Source: Micropterus salmoides (lineage: Eukaryota > Chordata > Actinopteri > Centrarchiformes > Centrarchidae). Taken from it: a stretch of 64,000 nt of DNA. Each line of letters begins with the position of its first letter. Position 1 is the first letter of the stretch. The notes below the pieces were generated by a model. That model saw nothing but the letters and a program-made list of their open reading frames with translations, made no database searches and was not told where the DNA came from. Below, piece after piece: positions 13,600 to 24,245 of this stretch. The DNA lies in NCBI RefSeq assembly GCF_014851395.1, contig NW_024041150.1:39362437-39426436 (forward strand), given 5' to 3'. The translations under genes and the position numbers were made by a program.

Positions 13600-13800
13600 A
13601 TCACAGAGAGCAGAGACATCTGACTGAAGGAGAGCTTTGCTTTGTGATGTAGCAGGTTATGAGAGTGACAAGTAGCTGTTTACATTGTGTTGTCTGTAGT
13701 ATTTTGACTAAAACATTTTATTTTTTCATATACACTTTTGATAACATTAGTCAGAGTGTTGTATGTACACATGATAAAAAATTAAACTTGATTTTAAAAA
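13600..13800 (+). other. Putative 3' UTR exon of gene B
   Basis: It starts after CTCCAG and would be joined to the exon that ends exactly with the gene B stop codon at 13116. A possible polyadenylation signal ATTAAA lies at 13781-13786. Confidence 0.45.
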
Positions 13801-14070
13801 TGAGCTAGTCTGACTCTACAACTGTGTGGCATTTCTAAAAATGGACTGACATTATCATCAACCTTCACCTGAGGTCTTCATCAGTCTCACAGTATCGGAG
13901 TCTTATTTTAAAGAGCGAGCGGTTTGTGGAGTGTGACAGTTAAACCACATTGTTCTATCTGCTCTGCCTTTGCACACGTCTGAAAACGCTGTTTATGAGA
14001 ACGGAGCTGCTGCAGCTTTTAAATAGACTCACTGTGGTTCTAACAACATGCTGATTCATTCAGACCTGCA

Positions 14071-14915
14071 GCTACTGTGTGACATCTGGTAATAACATCA
14101 CATGAACTTATAAAACCATTAATGTAATAAGAATAAAACTGCCGAGAATGATGGCACAGAAACAAAATGTCACACTTCACACTACGGCCTTTTATATCAA
14201 GCAGTATTTTGATTTTAAGTTTGTTATCTAAAAATCACAATAAATTCTTTTAGCATGAGTTCCAACAACTGTTAAAGGGAACTCGCTGTAGTATTACGCT
14301 AACATAAAGTTAGACTTACAAGACATGTATTTAAAAATGCAATGGGCCAAGACATGCCTTTTAGTCCCCAGCATATGTCATGTGTCAAGAATCCTGGATC
14401 CTACATTTCCCATGATGCAACTCAAAAGTAACTTTTACTAGACCATCATTAGGTGCCTGTTACATGCTCATGTCTTTCACACACTGTTCAAATATGTAAC
14501 ACAGGCTTCCTGCTCAAGTCTCAAGCCCGACCCTAATATTAAGCCTGATGACACCTTAAGAGATATTTTTCTCAGACTTGAAAAAACCCCAGGGTCACAG
14601 ACAACATTATATTATATTAAACATATCATATCATTTAGGAACTTTTATAGCTCCGACCTCTTGATGCCTCATTTTCTGGGTGAACTTTCATAAATATGCA
14701 TCATTATTAAATAATTTTTTAAACACAAAAAAATTGCAACTTAATGCAAAAAAACCCTTCAAAATTAAACTCTGTAGTTAACTGGAAAATTGGTTTGATT
14801 GCAAATTTTAGAATGTGGTTGTACGTGTTGGTAGAGGCTTAAGAGTAAATCAGATAACTAAAAATAGAAAGGGCCTATCTAATACTCGTGTATAGTCTTA
14901 AAACGTACACAGGCA
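14071..14915. other. Intergenic between B and the Tc1 element
   Basis: AT-rich, with no exon-like segment. It presumably includes the former upstream region of gene C, now separated by the Tc1. Confidence 0.6.
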
Positions 14916-14917
14916 TA

Positions 14918-16522
14918 CAGTGGGGGAAATAAGTATTTGACCCCTTGCTGATTTTGCAGGTTTGCCCACTTACAAAGAATGCAACGATCTATAATTTTAA
15001 TCAAATGTACATTCTAACAGTGAAAGACAGAATCCCAAAGAAAATTCCAGAAAATCACATCATATGAATTTATAAAAATTGATAACCATCTGATGAGGAA
15101 AAACAAGTATTTGACCCCCAACCAAACAGCAAGTATTCTGGCTCCTACAAGCCAGTTAGTCTTTCTTTAAGACACAGCCCCAATCCCAACCAATTATCTA
15201 CATCAAATACACCTGCCTCACCTCGTTACCTGTATAAAAGACACCTGTCAACACCCAAACAACCAGCATCCAACATCACCACCATGGGCAAGACCAAAGA
15301 GCTTTCTACGGACATCAGGGACAAGATTGTTGATCTGCACAAGGCTGGGATGGGCTACAAGAGAATCGGAAAGCAACTTGGAGAGAAAAGATCAACTGTC
15401 GGTGCAGTTATCAGGAAATGGAAGAAGCACCACACCACCGCCAACCTCCCTCGGTCTGGGCCTCCACACAAGATCTCGCCTCGTGGGGTGTCCCTGATCA
15501 TGCGAACGGTGAGGAATCATCCCAAAACCACAAGGGGGAACTGATGAATCAACTGAAGGCAGCTGGGACCACAGTTACAAAAGAAACGGTTGGTAACACA
15601 CTACGCCGTCATGGATTGAAATCCTGCAGCGCACGCAAGGTCCCCCTGCTCAAGAAGAAACATGTACAGGCCCGCATGAAGTTCGCCATTCACCACCTGG
15701 ACGACTCAGAAGAGGCCTGGAAGAAGGTGATGTGGTCAGATGAGACCAAAATAGAACTTTTTGGCCCCAACGCAACTCGTCGTGTTTGGAGGGCAAAGAA
15801 CACCGAGTACAACCCAAAGAACACCATCCCCACCGTCAAGCATGGTGGTGGCAACATCATGCTTTGGGGGTGCTTTTCAGCCAAGGGGACGGGACAACTC
15901 CATCGTATTGAGGGGAGGATGGACGGGGCCATGTATCGTGGAATTCTGGACCAACATCTCCTTCCCTCAGTGAGAGAGCTGAAGATGGGTCGAGGATGGG
16001 TGTTTCAGCACGACAACGACCCTAAGCACACCGCCAAAGCAACAAAAGAGTGGCTGAAGAAGAAGCACATCAAGGTTCTGGAGTGGCCTAGCCAGTCTCC
16101 AGACCTGAATCCAATTGAAAATCTTTGGAGGGAGCTTAAAATTCGAGTTGCCAGGCGACAACCTCGGAACCTGAATGATTTGGAGGCTGTCTGCAGGGAG
16201 GAGTGGGCCAACATCCCTGCCGAAATGTGCACAAACCTTGTCACCAACTATAAAAACCGTTTGACATCTGTGCTGGTCAATAATGGCTTTTCTACAAAAT
16301 ATTAACATGCTGTTTGTCCAGGGGGTCAAATACTTGTTTTTCCTCATCAGATGGTTATCAATTTTTATAAATTCATATGATGTGATTTTCTGGAATTTTC
16401 TTTGGGATTCTGTCTTTCACTGTTAGAATGTACATATGATTAAAATTATAGATCGTTGCATTCTTTGTAAGTGGGCAAACCTGCAAAATCAGCAAGGGGT
16501 CAAATACTTATTTCCCCCACTG
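14918..16522 (+). mobile_element. Full-length Tc1/mariner transposon
   Basis: The element starts CAGTGGGGGAAATAAGTATT and ends with its inverse, with TA target duplications at 14916-14917 and 16523-16524. The terminal inverted repeats are about 200 bp long and nearly perfect. The element is about 1.6 kb, the size typical of this group. It lies between genes B and C with its right end 92 bp before the gene C start codon. Near-perfect termini point to recent insertion. Confidence 0.95.
15284..16305 (+). pseudogene. Tc1 transposase, one-base frameshift
   Basis: The N-terminal part (MGKTKELSTDIRDKIVDLH) has the paired helix-turn-helix DNA-binding region and stops at about 15543. The rest continues in another frame from about 15540 to 16305, with the DDE catalytic core WSDETKIELFG, QHDNDPKHTA and SPDLNPIENLW (DD34E type). 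At 15534-15538 there are five G where six would restore the frame (expected TTRGELMNQL). Apart from this single base the transposase looks complete, so the copy is non-autonomous only because of a homopolymer deletion or a sequencing error. Confidence 0.9.
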
Positions 16523-16532
16523 TATTAGCTAC

Positions 16533-16547
16533 ACAGGAAGAGGAGGT
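16533..16547 (+). promoter_or_regulatory. PU.1/ETS-like site, gene C
   Basis: ACAGGAAGAGGAGGT keeps the first GGAA core but has GGAGGT in place of the second. The site starts 9 bp after the TA target duplication of the Tc1 element, so everything upstream of it was separated from the gene by the insertion. Confidence 0.4.
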
Positions 16548-16616
16548 TCTTTCTCACCTACATTACACTTTAGCCGTCCTTCAGTCTGATGTTAAGACAG
16601 ACAACAGGAAGACAAC

Positions 16617-18502
16617 ATGGAGGTCACAGCTCTCTACATACGACTGTGTGAGTACTGAGTTTGTCTCATATAACATTGATGATAGATGTGACATTACCAT
16701 TGCTAGTGGAATGAATATTTATTATGTTTACTAGAAATAAAACACGTCTGATACTCCACTGCCTTCTTTCGTCTCTTCAGTGAACGTATTGATGCTGCTG
16801 GTTGCACAAGTTCACCTTAAATACGCTCAGGAAAGTGGTAAGAATCAGCTATAGTCATTTGTCTATAATGATACATATTCTTGATTTCTAAATAACTTTA
16901 TCACTGTAGCTCATCTTTTTTAGCACCTAAAGTCAGAATATCTATTTTGTCCATCTCCCAATTAAATTGTCGTGTTAATATTTTTAAATACTTTAACAAA
17001 AAACGATCTGTATTTCTGTCTTACATGCAGCTTTTCCTCAGATTGTTTCAACCAGTCTGCAGCTCTTTGAATACAAATCCATCTCTTTTAACTGCGAGGG
17101 TTTTAAAAACGCAACTGGATTGACCGTCATGAGGAAGATAAAGGGAAAAGTCAGCGAGTGTGTCAGTACCTGGTTGACATCAACAGCATCCGTCTGTGCC
17201 ATCAAACCGGCGTATCCAACAGACAGCGGAGAATACTGGTGCGAGACTGAAGAAGAGAGAAGCAACGCCGTCAACATCACTGTCACTGGTAACAGACACA
17301 TTTATATGAGGGGAGGGAAGCTGATGGGAGTGTTTGAGAAAATCACTGTTGTATGTTGCAAAAAATGATTAGCAATAATTTTAAGTATACACAAACTGTA
17401 GTAAAACGGTAAAACAAACAAAAACATTAGCATTGTTTTTTAAATTACCCTGAAAACATTGTCATTATAAATAAATAATTGCAAATAAATTTATAAAGTA
17501 TGCAGCAGGAAAAAAAGAATACTTTTGTATGTGACTCAGCTCAATCCAGGTTACAAGTGTGAGTTTGTATGTTTATTTATTGTTGCTCTTTTGCCTGTAA
17601 AAAGTTTTCTAATAGTGGGTTTTTTAATAGTGGGTTCTATGCTTATGCTTCACCACTGTGCCACAGTTTTAAATGGCTAATCATCAGTTTTAGGATAGAC
17701 ACATCAGCAAAATGTTTTATTTAACCTACTTCTAAAAATGTGTATGAAATTCTTTGTGTGTAGTTGGAGCTGTGATCCTGGAGAGTCCTCCTGTGCCTGT
17801 GATGGAGGGAGATGAAGTGACTCTGCGCTGTAGAAGTAAAATGACCTCCTCCGCTCACATAGCTGATTTCTATAAAGATGACATCTTTATTGGCTCAGGC
17901 TCCACAGGAGAGATGGTGATCCAGAGTGTTTCTAAATCTAACGAAGGACTTTACAAGTGCTGCATCTCTGACTTTGGAGAGTCACCTCAGAGCCGGCTGG
18001 CTGTAAGAGGTGAGACCTAACAGGGTTTCAAAAACAGTATTGTTTTTAGGGAAACATTGCATAGGCACTATTGTGTTAACACAACAAGCCTATACACAGT
18101 TTTAGTGCAGCAATCTAAATATTTTAGGCATAATTTAAAGTCATAATACACACAAAAAAGCACAACATAACAATAATCTATCTTCAATAAAACAAAAAAA
18201 TATGTGTTAAAAAGTAAAAGCACTGAAACACGACATGTCTTAATGAGATACTTTTTTTTTCTGTCTTTGCAGCTGTTCACAGAGAGACTCGTCCCTCCTC
18301 AGATCACTCCTGTCATATTTACCTCATGTTAAGGACTGTTTTCACCATTGTGATGGTGGCTCTGCTGCTGCTGCTGGTGGGACTACTTCACTGTGGAAAA
18401 CTTAAAGTTACACAAACATATGTATGCATATGTAAAATATGTAAAGGTGACTGCCAAACCAAACAAAACAAAAGGGTAGATGACAGAGAAAAGTGTGTAT
18501 AG
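16617..18502 (+). CDS. FcR-like gene C: two-Ig-domain receptor, diverged
   Basis: Exons 16617-16647, 16781-16837, 17031-17288, 17764-18009 and 18273-about 18446 join in phase 1. Reading on past 18446 in frame reaches a stop at 18500-18502 (273 residues). The leader begins MEVTALYIRLL. Ig domain 1 keeps LQLFEY, FNCEGF and DSGEYWCE; domain 2 keeps VMEGDEVTLRC, DFYKDD and NEGLYKC. The fifth exon has a transmembrane segment (VMVALLLLLLVGLLHC) and then a cysteine-rich tail without a clear tyrosine signalling motif. A GT donor after 18446 could instead lead to further tail exons I cannot identify, so the 3' end is uncertain. Sequence divergence from A and B is clearly greater than that between A and B. 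A Tc1 transposon ends only 92 bp upstream of the start codon. Confidence 0.78.
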
Positions 18503-19440
18503 AGTTTACTAAAAGCTCATATGATACTCTAGAAAGAATCATAACCACTTGTAAACTTTTAAACATTCAAATTTAGTCAGATATGTCTCCCTCCTGAATG
18601 AGGAAACAAGGAAAGTGCAATTTAACAGTCTTTGCTGGGGTATTATTATTTTTCTGAGCTCAAGCTTAACTGTATATTGCTTCAGCAGCTTCTGTTCTGC
18701 TATTTGTAAATTTTATAATAACTTTGAGGAACACAAACACATGTTCATTTGATGAAGAGCTGGAGAAGTTTTCATGGTTCTGTACCTGTCTTACTAGTAA
18801 ACATGCTTTATGTTGGTGTTTTTTAGACACGTATCTCTGAGGAGATTAGAAAATGTTCTACAGTTCTGTACCTGTCTTTCTTGTCACCACATATTATCAG
18901 ACTTTGTCACAAGGAGAAAAGGTAACAAACCACAGAAGCATGACCTATTTACAACAGGAGTGATTTATATCTTGTTCTATGTTCTGTTTTAGACACTACA
19001 TATGCTGGTGATAATTTAAGCTTCTTAGACAGAAACCACAAAAAAGAAAACTGACAGAAGAAAGCCAAGGCCACTTGCTGTGTCGCTACATCAACACATT
19101 TCTCTTTGACATAGAAAGACATCCTGTTTGTTGTTGGCTGCCCTTGCCCCCTCCCCTGTGTGGGACATTGATGGAGACAATGTCCCACATGTCCCCTGGA
19201 TGAACTGAGAAATTTTGCAACACATTTTTCTAGGGGCCTACAAGTTACTGTACTTTACTGATTTTTTTATTGTGTCAAGGAAGACATTTGTAGAGTTATA
19301 TGTGTGCAATGTGTCTATATTTCTAATTCACTCTTTAAGAAGATGTATATTCTGGACAGTAATCATGATGAAGGTTTCTTTAGTCATTTCTGTCCCATTT
19401 CTGAGACAAAACATCAAATCAATTTTGAATTTAATTTAAA
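18503..19440. other. Intergenic between gene C and the coiled-coil relics
   Basis: No family resemblance was found. Additional tail exons of gene C could lie here but none is recognisable. Confidence 0.5.
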
Positions 19441-19783
19441 ACATATCAATCATTTGTTGTAATCTGTGAGTATTTAAATTGAAGTACTTAACTTAAACAA
19501 CTAATAAAACCAAAACCCTTGGGGAATACTAATATAAACTACCCTAAATTATTCTGTATTGTTCAGTCACACATACAGTAAATAAATCATTTATGTCAGT
19601 GAAACCAGCATATACAAATACAGCAAAATAATGTTATAGCACAACATATTCAAAACTTTTCACAATTCACAACATTATTATGCAACATAATGATACATTA
19701 CTAGAACAAAGGATGGAGGATGTGAGCAGCGAACAGACTGTGGTCACATCTGGTTTGGAATAACCAGGTGATTAAATGACATT

Positions 19784-20290
19784 AGGGATCTAAAATGAAT
19801 CATAATTTTATAAATGTTCAGAAGTTTTGCAATTGAATACTAAATAAAATAATCACATGGGATCATTTGTTAATGGATAATATATATCATCTACTCCTTC
19901 TGGATGCTCTAACTGAAGTTTCCACTGAAGCTCTTCTCTCTGTCTCTTCCAGGTATTTATTTATTTGCTTCTTATCCTTCTCTAGTTTCCATTTCCTCTC
20001 TGTCATTCTCATTATCAGGTTACAGTCTCTCTGTGTTCTGTATTTCTCCTGTCTAGATTCTTTATGGTCTTTTTGCTTTTGTCCGTTTTTGGTTTCATCT
20101 CCAGCTTCTTCTTGTGCTGTATCTGTGTCTTGTCCTCCTTCTGTAGTGAGATGAGTTTCTCTCTCTGGTTCAGATAATGTTTCATTTATTTCCTCTTCTC
20201 TCTCTGACTGCGCTGCCTTGAAGTCTCCTCTTCTCTCTGTCTCTTTCAGATTTTTATTTATTTGCTCTTTATCCTTCTCTAGTCCTATCC
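19784..20290 (-). pseudogene. Degenerate coiled-coil copy 1
   Basis: The minus strand reads an open stretch from about 20285: EKDKEQINKNLKETERRGDF, then QSEREEEINETLSEPER, continuing past the point where gene D stops into THLTTEGGQDTDTAQEEAG, and then a second EKDKKQINKYLEE unit. A 13-base insertion after that unit, relative to copies 2 and 3, changes the frame and gives a stop at 19889-19887. It lacks the start, acceptor and first half of the gene D tail exon. It is probably a non-functional relic, though it could be spliced in as an alternative tail. Confidence 0.5.
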
Positions 20291-20299
20291 TAGTCCTAC

Positions 20300-20534
20300 T
20301 ATAACATTTTAGAATTTTTGTGATTGAATATTAAATAAAATAATCACATGGGATCATTTGTTAATGGATAATTTATATCATCTACTCCCTCTGGATGCTC
20401 TAACTGAAGTTTCCACTGAAGCTCTTCCAGGTATTTATTTATTTGCTCCTTATCCTTCTCTAGTTTCCCTTTCTTTTCTGTCTTTCTAATAATTAGATTG
20501 TGTTCTGTAGTTAGTTATACATACATTTAGCTGA
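20300..20534 (-). pseudogene. Extra copy of a coiled-coil terminal segment (copy 2)
   Basis: Near-identical to copy 3, about 610 bp away in direct orientation, including the YLEELQWKLQLEHPEG coding stretch and the trailing AT-rich sequence. It ends inside the first 19 bases of the SINE-like repeat (20516-20534) and there joins unrelated sequence, marking a duplication breakpoint. It has no splice acceptor that I can recognise. Confidence 0.5.
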
Positions 20535-20912
20535 CCACCAGAGGATGGTGTTTTCAATCTAAAGGAAACAACTAAGTATGTGTGGACAAAAGATTAAATC
20601 TGAGTCAAATTAAATTTAAAACATAATAATCATTCATTATTCTGTGAGTATTTATTATTAACTTTAACAATTAATTAAACAACTCTTCTGTATTGTTCAA
20701 TCAAACATACAGTAGAATTAATAATTTATGATGACATCATATACAAATACAGCAAAACTTATTATTATTTTTATGCAACATAATAATACACAAATGCATT
20801 ACTATATAACAAATAATAGAGGCTGTGAGCAGAGAACATAGTGACTGAACACATCATGTTTGGAATAATCCGGTAGATTGATTAAACTGATAATATTAGG
20901 GATCTAAAATCA

Positions 20913-21140
20913 ATCATAGTTTTATAAAATTTTAGAATTTATGTGATTGAATATTAAATAAAATAATCACATGGGATCATTTGTTAATGGATAATTTATA
21001 TCATCTACTCCCTCTGGATGCTCTAACTGAAGTTTCCAATGAAGCTCTTCCAGGTATTTATTTATTTGCTCCTTATCCTTCTCTAGTTTCCCTTTCTTTT
21101 CTGTCTTTCTAATAATTAGGTTGTGTTCTGTAGTTAGTTA
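20913..21140 (-). pseudogene. Extra copy of a coiled-coil terminal segment (copy 3)
   Basis: On the minus strand this segment reads KGKLEKDKEQINKYLEEL, then a tail EHPEGVDDINYPL ending at a stop near 20965, followed by an AT-rich 3'-UTR-like stretch. It resembles the end of the gene D coiled coil, but lies downstream of the gene D stop and beyond a SINE-like insertion. It could be the ancestral C-terminus of the gene or a separate alternative terminal exon. Almost the same segment occurs at 20300-20534 and 32145-32380. Confidence 0.5.
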
Positions 21141-21325
21141 TACATACATTTAGCTGACGCTTTTATCCAAAGCGACTTACAATTGCTATATATGTCAGAG
21201 GTCGCACGCCTCTGGAGCAACTACAGGTTAAGTGTCTTGCTCAAAGACACAATGGTGGATGGGTCACGGGTCTCTCACACCAAAGGAATGTGTCTTATCC
21301 ATTACGCCACCACCACCCTCTGTTA
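21141..21325 (+). repeat. Teleost SINE-like interspersed repeat
   Basis: The segment contains GCTGACGCTTTTATCCAAAG followed by CGACTTACA, a core I recognise as very common in teleost genomes, and ends with CCACCACCACCC. It interrupts the coiled-coil-derived sequence downstream of gene D. The same insertion is present at the same place in the duplicate near 32.4 kb, so it predates that duplication. I cannot assign the exact SINE family. Confidence 0.65.
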
Positions 21326-21468
21326 CAGTGTCTTGTGTTCTCCTGTCTAGATCCTTTATGGTCTTTCTACACTTCTTCATTATTTTGCTTTTGTCCATTT
21401 TTGGTTTCATCTCCAGCTTCTTCTTGTACTGTATCTGTGTCTTGTCCTCCTTCTGTAGTGAGATGAGT

Positions 21469-24245
21469 TTATCTCTCAGGTTCAGATAATGTTTCATTTA
21501 TTTCCTCTTCTCTCTCTGACTGCGCTGCCTGAAGTTTCCTCTGAACCTCTTCTCTCTGTCTCTCTGTCTCTTTGAGGTATTTATTTATTTGCTCTTTATC
21601 CTTCTCTAGTTTCCCTTTCCTTTCTGTCATTCTAATAATCAGATTGTCTGTTGTCTCCAATAGTTCCTCTGTGTTCTTTAACAGTTCCTCGTGTTCTGTC
21701 GCCCTCTTCTCCAGAAACTCTTTGGTCATTTCACGCTTCTTCTTTTTTTTGTGTTTGTCTGTTTTTGGTTTTGTCGTCAGCTTCTTCTCATACTCTTGTA
21801 TCTTGATCTTGTCCTCCTGCTGTAGTGAGATGAGTTTCTCTCTCTGGTTCCTCAGATCTTTCTTCTGCTCCGTCAGTGTTGTAATCAACTGTTGCACATG
21901 TTCCAACTCTACCCCATTCTTCTCAAACTCCTCATCAAGTTTTGCCTTTGTCTTGTTCAAATACTTCATTTTCTCACTTTCTGTCATGAGCTGCTCTCTT
22001 TCTCCCTCCATCAGAAGTTGAAGTTCTGTGCTGTTGCCAAATGTTGTGATCCAAGTCTTTTTTTCTCCAACTTCAGTCTCACCCTCATGGTGCCACTTGG
22101 TATCTATGTGAATAGAAAAGTTGTGTGTTTAGTTTAAAGTTCAAACCTGTTTTATTGATGCTGTGTTTCCCTTTGATAATAAATTGTTTAAAGGGGACGT
22201 AACAGAGAAGCACATTAGAAATGTGATGGCATTTAAGGTATAGCTACAAAACCACACATTTGCTTAATTTGGCAGAATTATGAAGCATTTCATTCTCAAA
22301 AAAAAAGAAAATGGGGGATAAAGTCAAATAAGCAACAGTGAGGCTTAGCTAAAGAGATGTTAAAGCAACTTGAGGTTTGAAAAGAAATGTGACTTACTGA
22401 TTTTGTTTTGTCCCCATTTCCACAAAATAAAGACAACTGCAACAACAGACATGATGCACACAGCCAAGCAGATGGTGATCCGAACAGCAAAACTAGACTG
22501 GACCATGAAGAGTTCAGCTGTAATTATAAAAGATATGTTTATAAAACTCGATTTCATTTGTCTGTAACTGACAAAGTGATGGCCTCAAAAACATTTTTCC
22601 TACCTGGAACCTGGATGTGAGTGTCTCTGATCTGGTTGATGTCCTTCTGTTGGACTCTACAGGTGAAGCTGTTGTTGTGTCTCTTCTCCACAGTCACTCT
22701 GCTGCTGACAGTATAGAGGTCATCAGGACCTCTGACTGTCTCTGTAGGTCCAGCAGAGAGGAGGTTTCCCTCACCGTCCAGCCAAAACGCCTCAGGCTCT
22801 GGATAGCAGCCTTTAGATTTACAGTCTAACATCACTCCTTTGCTGACTGTAGAAATGTTTATTTCAGGGGATGATACTGAACCTAACAGAGAGCAGAAAT
22901 GTTGTTTTAATGTAAAGTTGCCACAAGAATGAAAATGCAGAACTTCTTCAGTGAGCCTGATGATTCAAGTTAGACACTAGCTCAAGTTCAAGTGTCCATT
23001 AGATCAATCCAAAAGTCCCTCTATCCATTCCCCTCGGCCCAAATACTAAGGACCTTTGGCTGTCTCTCCCAGTCCAGCAGAGAGGAGGTTTCCCTCACCG
23101 ACCTGCCAAAACACCTCAAGCTTTGATCAGATGCGTTACCATGCTACCAAAACATTTTTCACATTCACGTGCTTTAATTTTCACTCCCTTATGCAGAGAA
23201 ATGTTGCAGTATAAAGCCTGGCTGCTATTAAGAGAGCTGCAACACTCTCAGACTGAAGTGGACAAAACACAGTACAGTGGAGAAAAAGATACCGATTACA
23301 CACATCCTGAGCCGATCTCATAAATCGGTATCGAGGATCAGCCCCAATAATGATCTATAAATAAATGTTAAAATTAACACTTATTAACACTTGCGACTTA
23401 CCAAAGAACAGCTCCACAGTTGAGTCTCTGTTCAATATGGGAACAAAGCACCTGTATGTTCCCCTGTCAGACAGCTTGACTTTGGAGAGTTTCAGTGAAA
23501 TGTCTCCGTCCTGCAGTTTCTTGTTGAACAGCGATGTTCTTCCTCTGTAGGATGGATGCTGGTCATCTAGAAGTTCTTGACCAGAACGTTTCACGTGGAC
23601 AAATCTGGGTTTCAGGTCAGGTCTCGACCACTCCACAGCTGTGGAGGCAACGTCCATAGCAGGTTCCAGGTGACATGGCAAAATGATGTCATCACCAACG
23701 ACTGCCAGGATTGGCTGACGTGGAGCAATTACTTGAGACTGACCTGGGAAGAAGTGGCATTATTTTATACTGGCAGTAAGAGCTAAAGAAATTCACTTCT
23801 TTAAGGCTCAGTGTCGATTGCGTCGTTTACACTGGCTACACCATGACAGCAGCCTCAGAAAGATCTCAGAAAGACCCTGGATCTAATTATCTATCATGCA
23901 TTAAAGCCTCTTGAAAATAAAATGATATTGTTTAGTCCTCTGTCCAATCAGCAGCTTTACTCCACACTAAAATTACTCAGCATGCCTATATGTAGAGTAA
24001 GAATGAGAGGAGAGAGAGAGAGGAAGCACAATTATCAAGTGAAAATGTTGGGCTGAGCTAAGCCCCCAGTGTTTCAGGATCCTAACACCACCCCCAGCAG
24101 TTCTCAGTCCACACAATGAGTGAATATGTTAGTTACCTTTACAGCAGTGTGTTAGCAGAAGCAGTGCCATAGTGTGATGGAAAACCAAAACATTGAAGGT
24201 ACAGAGTCGCGGTTTTGGGGAGCATCCATCCTTCAGACGAAACAT
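21469..24245 (-). CDS. Butyrophilin-like gene D: IgV-IgC-TM-coiled coil
   Basis: Read on the minus strand: signal exon 24254-24137 (start at 24245), IgV 23743-23402, IgC 22882-22604, transmembrane 22517-22398, and a large tail exon 22103-21469. Junctions are phase 1 and the frame is 494 residues. The V domain has VVGDDIILPCHL, VEWSRPDLKPRFVH and SDRGTYRC, typical of MOG/butyrophilin V domains. The C-type domain has LDCKSKGCYPEPEAFWLDG and NSFTCRVQQKD, typical of B7/BTN membrane-proximal domains. The membrane segment (ITICLAVCIMSVVAVVFILWKWG) is followed by about 210 charged residues rich in E, K, Q and L with heptad-like spacing, a predicted coiled coil. No B30.2 domain is seen. Family knowledge suggests T-cell regulation at the cell surface; the ligand is unknown. 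The signal peptide is unusual, with the hydrophobic core beginning about 25 residues after the first methionine. Confidence 0.82.
23050..23126 (-). pseudogene. Fragment of a butyrophilin-like IgC exon inside an intron
   Basis: About 77 bases between the IgV and IgC exons of gene D match the middle of the BTN-like IgC exon (shared blocks include CCAGCAGAGAGGAGGTTTCC, plus-strand view). The match stops abruptly on both sides and has substitutions, so this is a partial exon duplicate without splice sites. Confidence 0.6.
23815..23960 (+). mobile_element. Small LINE-like relic in gene D
   Basis: A broken segment (CGTTTACACTGGCTACACCA and HALKPLENKM-like translation) resembles the RT C-terminal region of Rex1-type LINEs. 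It lies in the intron between the signal and IgV exons of gene D. Confidence 0.35.

Larger units (their letters stand above)
9900..14070 (+). repeat. Tandem duplication unit 2 (gene B)
   Basis: Partner of the gene A unit; the 3' flank contains GAACGGAGCTGCTGCAGCTT corresponding to the gene A flank. Exonic identity is high in the two Ig exons and lower in tail exons. Confidence 0.75.
20541..22137. repeat. Segmental duplicate, copy at gene D
   Basis: About 1.6 kb covering the tail exon of gene D, its 3' flank, the SINE-like insertion and the AT-rich downstream region. It matches 31787-33385 almost base for base. The few differences include a T-run of 8 here versus 7 in the other copy, and TAAACTC here versus GAAACTC at the gene D stop. 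High identity suggests recent duplication or gene conversion. Confidence 0.8.

Noticed and set aside
21572..22021. Plus-strand hydrophobic, serine-rich open frame
   Set aside because: It is the antisense of the charged coiled-coil exon of gene D; the same shadow appears opposite gene F.
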